Assembly (NCBI GenBank): GCA_002261195.1
Contig: MVBO01000097.1
Coordinates: forward strand, 1 to 56,987
DNA from: Bifiguratus adelaidae
Taxonomy: Eukaryota > Mucoromycota > Endogonomycetes > Endogonales
Direction of reading: 5' to 3'
DNA length: 56,987 nt
In this document: positions 46,729 to 56,987 of the stretch, piece by piece
Numbering within the stretch: position 1 is the stretch's first letter
Layout of the letters: each line of letters starts with the position of its first letter
Position numbers and translations under genes: made by a program
The notes under the pieces: model-generated
The model's database searches: none
What the model saw: only the letters and a program-made list of their open reading frames with translations
What the model was told of the DNA's origin: nothing

Positions 46729-46736
46729 TGTAAATA
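46729..46736 (+). promoter_or_regulatory. Pumilio-element candidate in the regulator's 3' UTR
   Basis: TGTAAATA fits UGUANAUA, the consensus that the PUF protein of this window should read. It starts 7 bases after the stop of the Zn2Cys6 gene. A single 8-mer can arise by chance. Confidence 0.3.
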
Positions 46737-46847
46737 GGATTGTAGACCTCTCAAGCTACATATGTGTATTTTTGGTGCATGATTTGCGTTCTCTGATCAT
46801 CCTCAGACTCCATTTCCTAATTTGGCATTTGGCAATTCCTTCTTGGC

Positions 46848-48826
46848 ATGAACGTTGACGTGGTCATTGTGTAAGCGTCAGCGGAATGCGGAGAGTTCCA
46901 TGCTGAATACTAACACTTACTAGCGGTGCTGGCCTCGCCGGTCTACAGACAGCGCGTTTACTCCATAAAACAGGGTTTGGCGTTCACGTTCTCGAGGCGC
47001 AGGACAGGATTGGTGGCCGAACCAAAGGTGTAGAACTCGAGAATGGCAAGGTGGACGTTGGAGGTAGAGGGCGAAAAAGACGTTTGGTACCCGCATATCA
47101 AGGGAATTGACATTTGTATGGTGTAGGTCAATGGGTCGGAAGAAAGCAAACGCAAATTCTTGCACTCTTGAAAGAATTCGGCATTGGCACTTACCCACAA
47201 TATATTGACGGCAAGAAAGTTCAGGTACACCCCAAATATGGGATCAAAACGTTCAGCGGACTTATACCCCCGCTGAGTGGTTTGGGTATGGATGATGCTT
47301 ACAAGTCTATAGTATGCTCAATGCCATCCTTACAGGTCTGGTGGATCTTCAGATGAATGGTATCATGCAATGTGACAAGTTGATGGCAGAAATTGATCCC
47401 CAGAATCCTGGAGTTTCCGGTACGGTCCTGTGCTCGGCCAGCCTTACTTTGAGATGATTGATCATTTCTATTAGCGCGGAGCATTGAATTTGATAGTCAG
47501 ACAGTTGAAAGTTGGAGCAGACAAAATTGCAAGACGGTAGACGCCAGGGAAACAATAGCATTGGCTGTGCGGACGATCTTTGGCGTTGATCCATCGGAAT
47601 TGTCAATGTTGACGTTCCTTTACGCTGTGAAAACTGGAGGCGGAATCACAGAGCTATCATCGACCAAGGATGGATCTCAGGAATGGAAAATTGATGGAAG
47701 TGCAAGCTCACTCGCCGAGAAGATTGCGCAGGATCTACCTTCGGAGAGCATTTCCTTGTCAAGTCCTGTCGTGCGAATAGTTCAAGGCGAGACCCAAGTC
47801 CATGTGTTCAGCCAAGGCCCTGCAGGCAAAAGAACCGAATTGATTGGCAAATATGTGGTGATGGCCATCCCACCTAGTCAAACCGGTCATATTGATTATT
47901 CGCCCCAGCTACCGTTTGCGAGAGTCAAGGTAAGCCATGCACATCCAGTGTTAGCGCATACTGAACGACCTTTGTCCATAGCTTTGCGAAAAGAGCTTTA
48001 TGGGTTCGGTCGTCAAGGTAATTTTACAGTATGAGACTGCTTTTTGGAGGGATAATGGATACTCTGGAGAAGCCTTTATTTACGATGGTTACGAAGAGCT
48101 TGCTCCGGTCACCATGGTAGGTTAAACATCGCTCAAATGTCAGTTGGTCATTCAATTTGCTTTCCAGTTTGTGGATGGATGTTCTGGAGACATGAAGATC
48201 AAAGCTTTGATAGGCTTCATCTGCGGCAGGCATGCCTATGAATACGCTCGTTTACTGGAAGTGAGTAAGCGGGAACGAGTGGATTAATATGCTCAACCTT
48301 TACCAGACTGATCCCGAGAAAGCAAAAGCCAGCGTCATCAATCAAGCTGAGAGCATATTTGGAAAGGAGGCCCAAGCTCCAATTTTCTATCACGCCGAAA
48401 ACTGGATCAAGACACCATATACCTATGGTAACGTAAATGATTTGTCAGCACTGGCTTGGCTGTTAACGATCGTTTTACTCTTAGGCGCCTACTGCAACGT
48501 GTTCCCAACCGGCTGCCTCTCACTCTTTGGTGATGCCCTGAGAACGCCTATCGATAGAATGCATTTTGCTGGTACAGAAACCGCCCGAGAACATGCCGGC
48601 TACATGAGGTATATATACAACGCACGATGGAAGCTGTATATTCACTGATTGCGCATTAAGCGGTGCTCTGGAATCAGCCGAAAGAGTGAGTCAAGAAATT
48701 ATCGATTGTATCGTGGCCAATTGCACGTGGAAAGATCTTGAGTTGACAAAGCAGACGACGACGCCACTAACCGGCAACAAGCCAACGAATTATGGGGATA
48801 CCGGTCGCAAATGTATGATAATGTAA
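46848..48826 (+). CDS. Flavin monoamine oxidase-like enzyme
   Basis: Ten exons: 46848..46870, 46924..47063, 47127..47285, 47336..47419, 47475..47929, 47982..48116, 48168..48260, 48307..48427, 48485..48608, 48661..48826; 499 aa. It oxidises amines to aldehydes, releasing ammonia and peroxide. FAD binding: VVIVGAGLAGLQ at the start, LEAQDRIGGRT, VDVGGQWVG. Core: FGVDPSELSMLTFLYAVKTG, and near the end YGAYCNVFPTG, FAGTETA and HAGYMSGALESAERV. Cys407 in AYC sits where human MAO-A has its FAD-linked Cys406, so the cofactor is probably covalent. An apparent break near 47,300 is a 50-nt GTATGG...ACAG intron. Intron 1 has a perfect TACTAAC branch site. The C-terminus lacks the membrane helix of animal MAO. 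Confidence 0.9.
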
Positions 48827-50940
<2,114 letters not shown>

Positions 50941-51086
50941 GATTGGCGCTCAAGCATTCCTTCCCTAGATTGCTTGGACCAACCGCTGCCTAACGGACTG
51001 GATCGAGGCATGGGTAGAATATCATCCCCGACATCATAATTTAACAAAATGGGAATAAACGTTCATTGCTAAAATTACAACACGGC

Positions 51087-52948
51087 TCACTCGTAAGGCG
51101 CAAGCCCTTGTTCAATGGCGAGCAATAAGAGGGCAAGTCGCTTTGACATGAAACGGCACAATGCTAGGTTTCCTCCCATATACCAGAATCCAGGATGACC
51201 GGACCGCTGCCATATCGTCTTCATTTCGCCGCTCTCATCGAGCCCCCAAACCTCACCGGTCCGATTTGCGACTTCGTCACCAAAGATTCTACGGGCGGTC
51301 TCCCGCATGTTTCTATAGGGTGGAATATGATTGATCAGAGCGACCGCAAGCTCGAAAAGTAAACTCACTTGTACCCGGTTGCAAGAACAACGATATCAGC
51401 ATCCAAGCGACTTCCGTCCGCGAAGACGATGCCGTTCTCATCAAAATGATTAATTTCCTGTCCTTGCTTCATCTTGATCTTGCCATCAATAATTAATTGA
51501 GATGCACCAACATCTAAATAATAACCTCCACCACGTCGGAAGTAAAGCATCAATAGACCACTGCCATCGTCACCATAATGCAGTTTGAACCCTGCCCTTT
51601 CAAGCCCTTCCAACAGCTCCTTGTCCTCTTCCTTGATGACATTGGTGGTATAGCGGAGCAATTGAGCTTGCAAATGGTTGGGAACACTGTGGAACATTAG
51701 ATCGGCGACTTCGGTCGGTGGTCCGCCTTCCTCATATGTGCCTTTGTTGAGAATTGGCAGGCCTTGCTTGGTGCTCATGACATAGGTAGATGATCGTTGC
51801 ACAATGGTGACATCGGCACCTTGCTCGTAGAAATCCTGAGCCAGATCATGGCCACTGTTGCAGCATCCGACGACGATGGCTTTCTGACCCCTGAAATCTC
51901 CACCTGTCTTGTGCTGACTGGAGTGGATCACCTTACCTTTGAATTGCTCCATGCCCTTGAATTTGGGCACATTTGGCTCGCCTGCGTGGCCTGTCGCTAG
52001 CACGACGTGCTTTGGATAGAGAGTCCGAACGGATCCATCAGGTCTTCTTGCAATGTCGACTTTCCATGTGTGCTTCTTGTCGTCATAGGTGGAGTGTTGC
52101 AATGTGGCAGATGTCCAGACGTTCAATTCCATGGCCGTCACGTATGCTTCGAACCAATCGGCCAATTTGTCCTTCGGCGTAAACACAGGCCAATGTGCCG
52201 GAAAGGGTACATAGGGCAGGTGATCATACCAGACAGGATCGTGAAGGACCAGAAAGTCGTATCGCTTGCGCCAGTTATCACCTATACGTTCATTTTGTTC
52301 CACGATCAAATTGGATACACCAAGCTGTTTCAATCGCGCTGCCAGCGTTAGACCAGCCTGTCCGCCACCAACAATGAGCACGGTCGGATCCTTGTCGAGA
52401 AACTCGCGCTCCTCTTGTCGCCGCGTTTTCCAACTCTTGCGCCCCTTGTGATCGCCGTGCTCGACACCCTGCGATCGCAAGACACCTGCCTTTTCCTCAA
52501 ATCCCTTCAATTCCTCCAGACCAGTGTACAATGTCATGGCTCTATATTCGCCCTCGTTGTCCTTCATAAGCCGCACTAGACCTCGGCCCCGTCCGACCTT
52601 GGTCTCGAACGAAAAGAAGGCCTGAACCCAGCAAAAGTCGACATTGGCACGCACCTCTTGCGGTTCGGGCGATTGTAAATGGATGTTGCTCAACATCGCA
52701 TCCGCCAAGTGCTCTTGCCAGAATGCCTTGATGGCACCTGGTGTTTGCACGGTGCGAAAGTTCCAAGTGAGCGCCATAAGATCCCGCCAGTAGCCATTAG
52801 GTAGAAAGAGTCTATCGACCGCAGCTGCATCGGCCTTGTGCACGGCCTGGTTGAACTGACTTAGCCATGCTTGGGCTATCTCTTTGGGTTTCGGCGCTTC
52901 TCTAATAGAGTGGGCTAAGCTGACCGGTGTCGTATCGACTAATGCCAT
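51087..52948 (-). CDS. FAD-dependent monooxygenase with N-terminal SnoaL-like domain
   Basis: Two exons in transcription order: 51369..52948 and 51087..51312; 601 aa. The first about 160 residues resemble a SnoaL/NTF2-like cone (WLSQFNQAVHKADAAAVDRL, FLPNGYWRDLMALTWNFRT). Then a flavin monooxygenase core: FAD motif VLIVGGGQAGLTLAARLK, VEQNERIGDNWRKRYD, HDPVWYDHLPYVPFP, the NADP motif VVGCCNSGHDLAQD and VVLATGYK. Such fungal fusions are annotated as flavin-containing or Baeyer-Villiger-like monooxygenases of unknown substrate and resemble plant YUCCA enzymes in the core. The second exon supplies the C-terminal fold (GFWYMGGNLALCRFMSK) and ends in LAPYE. It is convergent with GAL10 (146 bp between stops). 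Confidence 0.93.
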
Positions 52949-53891
52949 GGAGTGCGGATGTTCTCGGGTCTTGTTAGTTTATATGGGATGTGAGCTTGGG
53001 AAAAAGTGAACACGGCCATGCAGTAACTGCCTTTTATGGATAACGTTGTGTGTGGGGGGCGGAGACAACCGACGATCAGGCGTGCGCTCTGGACATTTTC
53101 TTGACACGCTTCAGCTAAACAAGGGCAATTGCGCAGGACCGGAATCATATAATTCCGGCCATATTTCCGCTTGACAGGACAAGCCACCACTACCGGCATT
53201 GCCGGCACAGCGAATCCAGATACATAAACGTACTGGGTCATATTGTATCGTGGGTCCATGCCACCTTTCGGGCACCGTTTAAGGTACCTAGATCTTCAAT
53301 GGAAGGCCCTTCGATTTTGAAAACCTTTGTGCTTTGGATCATTCGGTCGGACCCCGGTTCTAGGGAACGTTTCCCAGGTGCCGAGAATTGTTCGGTCTAA
53401 AGCACTAGGCGCGATCTAAAATCAGGCCATATGCCCCACGTACCTATAACGCCCTTGCTACTAAACAAGCACAAAAGGCGCCTCAAACTGTGGGGTGATT
53501 TATCTTGCAATGCTCTGTTTGTGCCCGAGATGATATGGAAGATCAAATTGAGCTCAATGAGGTAGCTTGCATGATGCGCATCGTGACGCAAATGAAGATC
53601 ATGAGACATGCTTGATACAGAGTTGTGAGCACTTTGAGACTCAGAGATCTCGAATAGATCTGGAGCAATGTCGAGATCCCAGCACACACTCAGCAACATG
53701 CACCAAGGCAAAGGTAAGAAGCACAGAACTTTACCCAAAACATGTTTATTGAAGCAATCTACTTCACAAGAAGAGAGCAAGCCACGAGCGAAAAAGAAAG
53801 CGCGCGCGCCCATTTAAATCAATTTCGTGACGTCACGTTGTTTGGCCACTCGGCGCATTTGCTCTCTAGCCTTTCCTCCAGACGCGAACTC
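52949..53891. other. Intergenic between two divergent genes
   Basis: The monooxygenase and MAGO point away from each other here. Open frames on both strands of the middle part lack motifs. A CGCGCGCGCC tract lies at about 53800-53810 and TGACGTCA at 53828..53835, a perfect CRE/ATF-type palindrome 57 bp before the MAGO ATG. Confidence 0.5.
53828..53835. promoter_or_regulatory. CRE-type TGACGTCA palindrome
   Basis: TGACGTCA is the full binding site of ATF/CREB-type bZIP factors in fungi and animals. Here it sits 57 bp upstream of the MAGO start codon. Function is inferred from position and consensus only. Confidence 0.45.
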
Positions 53892-54637
53892 ATGGCCGAT
53901 CAAGAGTTCTATGTGCGCTACTAGTACGTTGGTCATGTATGTACGAGCATAAAGGCTGACTTATATGTAGCGCGGGGCATATAGGCCGATATGGTCACGA
54001 ATTCCTAGAGTTTGAATTTCGTGCCGATGGCCACTGTCGGTACGCGAACAACTCAAACTACCGAAAGGACAGCTTGATTCGGAAAGAAAGTAAGTGAAGT
54101 GACTGAAGGAGGCGCGGCCAAGTGATCCTCGCTGTGCCAATGTGGTCTGATGGCTGACTCCGTACTTTACTTATCCGTAGTGGCACTGAGTCCGCTGGCC
54201 ATGAAAGAGCTCAAGAGAATAGTACAAGAGAGCGAGATTATGAAGTAGGCCTTTGGCAAATCACATGCAACGTCTGCTTCTAACCGGTTATTGTTTCCAG
54301 GGAAGACGATGACAAATGGCCCAGAAAGAATGTGGTTGGCAAACAGGAGCTAGAAATTCGGTTAGGCAACGAGCATATATCATTCGAGGTGAGCTAAACA
54401 GCAAGGTTCTACTCGGTCAGCTCTGACAACAGGCCGTAGACTGCAAAATTGGGATCCTTAATGGAGGTCACCGACAGCGCCGACCCAGAGGGACTCCGTG
54501 TATTCTACTATCTTGTACAAGACCTCAAATGCTTTATTTTTTCTCTCATTGCACTCCACTTCAAGGTAAGACGAAATGAATGGCACCTATGCGAAACTCC
54601 CACATAACATATTCTCTTCCAGATCAAACCCATCTAA
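53892..54637 (+). CDS. MAGO: MAGO nashi, exon junction complex core
   Basis: Six exons: 53892..53923, 53971..54089, 54181..54244, 54301..54388, 54440..54565, 54623..54637; 147 aa, against 146 in human MAGOH. It binds Y14 (RBM8A) and locks eIF4A3 on spliced mRNA. Nearly every residue matches the family: [100 protein letters not shown] and the end HFKIKPI. The last exon encodes only four residues. Splitting 147 codons over six exons is a high intron density. The gene is often lost in intron-poor yeasts, so its presence fits this genome. Confidence 0.97.
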
Positions 54638-55014
54638 AGATATTCAGTAAGCCGCATCACCTTTTATTCATGTCGTCAGACTGCAAAATAAATTCTTTGT
54701 GCATATTCAAGATGCAGATCAGGAGCATCGGAATCGATATATCATCACAATCTATATAATGCAGTATTGGAGTGGTAAGGTGCCAACTGAGGTCGCAGAA
54801 GCGTTATTTCGAGCCTATACATGGCATCCACAGCCCATTTTGCGTAGATAAGAGTTCCTGCGTCTCCGGAACACTCTAAATTTAGCTGTACGCGGAGAGG
54901 TTTGACACGTCCACATGTCCGCGAAAAGTGCAAAGCCCCGATTTTCTCTATTAAAATTTAAGGTAGCCCCGTAATCTGTAATCTGTCCTTAGTTGCAGCA
55001 GCTCAATCTCATAT
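54638..55014. other. Intergenic between MAGO and the acetyltransferase
   Basis: No gene is recognised. The start of this stretch is the MAGO 3' end, and the right part should be the promoter of the acetyltransferase. Confidence 0.5.
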
Positions 55015-55731
55015 ATGGTCTCACTGTCAAAGCATGCGATGTACATAGTACCCACCACGAGAGACCCGAATCACATAAAGGATTTGATCTATCTTCGGAA
55101 ACAAGCCGGATACGGCGAAGCCTTAGTGGATACAACTTGGCAAAAAGCCATCGATGACGGGTTAAGAATTCAATATCTGTTCTACCTTGGCGAAGGCAAC
55201 GGGGTCCATGTGGTCAAAGAAGCTCCCCCAAATGCAGAATTGTTAGCCATGATCGCTGCCGACATCGAAGATCTGTACGCTTCAAAATATCCCGAGGTAG
55301 CTTCTAGAGAGAAGGGAATTGTGTACGGCGCATCATGCGTTGTGGAAAACCGGTTCCGAGGACAAGGATGGGCGAATGCGCTTACCAAGTGGTTGCAAGA
55401 CGAGGTGATCCGACTGGGAGCGAAGCAAGTGGACCGTGGACAGCCTGCGTGGAAGACTGGATGGAATGTCAAAATATTTTCGTCTGCCGTCCGATCCGAA
55501 AATGAAGCTGGCGCATCCATTTTACGAACAAAGGGCTACGAGGAGATTAAAAGGGTCGCAAACTATTATGAAAACCATGAGCTTCATCCCACTATAGGCG
55601 ATCATGTGGTTATCTTCTTTAAAAAACAGGTCACCGACGAGGAGCGTTTGAAGGTACTTGGATGCAACGACAGTTACGCCCTTGGGGATGAAGGTCAGTC
55701 TATACGCCTTCGACCCATGTCCAAGCTGTAA
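55015..55731 (+). CDS. GNAT-like N-acetyltransferase
   Basis: A single frame of 238 aa. The middle holds the acetyl-CoA site of the GNAT fold: strand GIVYGASCVVENRFRGQGWA, with R-G-Q-G-W-A as the pyrophosphate loop, then a helix (NALTKWLQDEVIRLGAKQV) and the late VRSENEAGASILRTKGYEEI, the usual Asn-x-x-Ala-x-x-x-(Y)xx-x-GY ending. The N-terminal part (NHIKDLIYLRKQAGYGEALV) resembles fungal GNATs of unknown substrate. The ATG chosen is the first in frame; a second Met at residue 9 is possible. A decayed copy lies about 600 bp downstream in the same direction, so the locus arose by tandem duplication. Confidence 0.8.
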   Translation: MVSLSKHAMYIVPTTRDPNHIKDLIYLRKQAGYGEALVDTTWQKAIDDGLRIQYLFYLGEGNGVHVVKEAPPNAELLAMIAADIEDLYASKYPEVASREKGIVYGASCVVENRFRGQGWANALTKWLQDEVIRLGAKQVDRGQPAWKTGWNVKIFSSAVRSENEAGASILRTKGYEEIKRVANYYENHELHPTIGDHVVIFFKKQVTDEERLKVLGCNDSYALGDEGQSIRLRPMSKL

Positions 55732-56350
55732 GAGGTCTTACGTCAATGACCTTACCAAATACCAATCGGTGTCTTGATTCTTAATTTAATCCGCAAGATA
55801 ACATCACATGGTTGCATGGTTTTCGAAGATTCCAGCGATATAGACGTAGAATCACAATAAGCAATCAGACTACATATCCTGTTCTTTAGCAAGCGAAATA
55901 GAGATGTATGTCCGTATCTCCAAACGTTAAGAAACCTTAACAGTATTCTCCAGAGTGCGGTGCTTATCGAGACGGTTAGAGCTAAAGGGTGCTAAGGTCC
56001 GTGCATTCACCAGAGCTGGCGTGGCTTTAGATCGGCAGCTGTGTGTGAACCTTGCAATCAGAGTCTCCGTAGGCCAATGTAGAGATCGCGAGCGGCGACG
56101 AGGCTGTGGCAAGACGGTTTACCAAAAGCATCGTTTGCATGGACATTCAGTTAGGTACCAAGGAATTAATTCGGTTGACTGTCCTCAAAAGGGACTCAAA
56201 GTCCCGTACGCGGACTTGTTTGACATATCCGCAACATATGCTCAAAGTACAAGCAAAAATTTACTATTAAATTGCCTAGGTGCCTCCATGATCGGTACCT
56301 GTCGCCAGCAGCTCGATTCTCTTACATGATCTCGGGAGTCATATCGGAGT
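55732..56350. other. Spacer between tandem acetyltransferase copies
   Basis: No gene or repeat is recognised. It should carry the 3' end of the intact copy and the former promoter of the second. Confidence 0.45.
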
Positions 56351-56987
56351 CTCTACGCAGTCCCAACCACCAAGGATTCAAACCACTTTAGGGACTTGAT
56401 CCATCTTCGGAAGCAAGCCGGATGGGGTGCGGCGTTAGTGGAAACGATTTGGCAGAGGGCCATCGAAAAGGGCCTGCGCATTCAATATCTCTTCTAGGTC
56501 GGCGAAGGTGATGGGATTCATGTGGTCAAGGAAGCTCCGCCGAATACAGCATTGTTAGGCATGGTCGCTGCTGATGCCTAAGATATTTACCAGACCGGGG
56601 GATACCGAGCTAGCATCCAGAGAGAAAGGCATTGTGTATAACGCATCGTTGGTCATTGAAGATCGGTTCAAGGGCAAGGATAGCCTTCGTTGCTCACTCA
56701 ATGGTTCGAGGACGAGGTAATCCGCTTGGGTGCAAAGCATGTGGACCGTGGACAACCGGCATGGAAGATTGGATGGAACGTCAAGTACTTTACGTCTTCG
56801 GTTGTATCCACTCATAAAGCCAGTATATCTTTGCTTCATAAGCTGTGCTACGATAAAGGTAAAACCGTTCACAATTACTACAAGAATCATCCACTCGAAA
56901 TGCGGTTAGCTGCTCCTTCGGTCGTTTTCTACAAGAAGAAGATCACCGACAAGCAGCGTCTTCGTGTACTGAAAGAGGACGTTAGCT
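56351..56987 (+). pseudogene. Decayed tandem copy of the GNAT-like acetyltransferase, cut by the window end
   Basis: Collinear with the intact gene from its VPTTRDPNH segment onward: LRKQAGWGAALVETIWQRAI, GLRIQYLF, VGEGDGIHVVKEAPPNTALL, EKGIVYNASLVIEDRFKGK, then frame changes. A Tyr codon of the intact gene is a stop here (TAG at 56495..56497) and a Glu codon is TAA shortly before 56,585. No ATG precedes the homologous part. The similarity is high enough to place the duplication and inactivation recently. The last bases of the window still match the intact gene (KKITDKQRLRVL against KKQVTDEERLKVL), so the copy runs beyond the end. Confidence 0.85.

Noticed and set aside
47286-47335. Apparent frameshift in the amine oxidase gene
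   Set aside because: A 50-nt GTATGG...TTACAG intron restores the frame and the IPPLS...LVDLQ motif, so the gene looks intact.

Overview
The window is a gene-dense, intron-rich stretch of fungal nuclear DNA: short 40-90 nt spliceosomal introns, mixed strands, many divergent and convergent pairs. A Zn2Cys6 regulator, a fungal-type RAX1 RGS protein and a YVC1-type TRP channel point to Fungi. A complete ferritin with a full ferroxidase centre points away from Dikarya, where ferritin is not known, and toward a Mucoromycota or other early-diverging lineage. A MAGO nashi gene with five introns fits a lineage that kept a full exon junction complex. I could not name the species.

Layout. 0-5 kb: 3' end of an AMN1-like LRR gene, a Ser/Thr-rich one-pass surface protein, and a convergent proline/arginine-rich protein ending in a WWE-like domain. 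5-17 kb: class-3 aldehyde dehydrogenase, Pumilio (PUF), HUS1, proteasome subunit alpha-6 (PRE5/PSMA1) and NOT4, rebuilt exon by exon. 17-27 kb: FMN 2-hydroxyacid oxidase, GPI-type wall protein, a small unknown, RMI1, a coiled-coil protein and RAX1. 28.9-36 kb: PDH E1-beta, an old yellow enzyme, YVC1 and ferritin. 36-40 kb: an accessory gap with no intact gene and possible relics. 40-53 kb: a broken FucP-type MFS gene, an UNC93-like MFS gene, a large Zn2Cys6 regulator, a monoamine-oxidase-like flavoenzyme, UDP-glucose 4-epimerase and an FAD monooxygenase. 53-57 kb: MAGO, a GNAT-like acetyltransferase and its decayed tandem copy.

Themes. Several neighbours act in post-transcriptional control (PUF, NOT4, MAGO) or genome maintenance (HUS1, RMI1). 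This is proximity and proves no functional cluster. The regulator, amine oxidase, epimerase, monooxygenase and nearby transporters could form a loose metabolic group, but no pathway can be read from them. The splicing features stand out: three well-supported GC-AG introns among about 77 I assigned, a 9-nt microexon in HUS1, an intron directly after the ATG of PRE5, and an FMN oxidase gene whose four introns are all exactly 45 nt. No CRISPR array, rRNA or convincing tRNA was seen. Splice sites were assigned by eye from frame, GT/GC-AG ends and remembered family motifs, and were not confirmed by transcripts.
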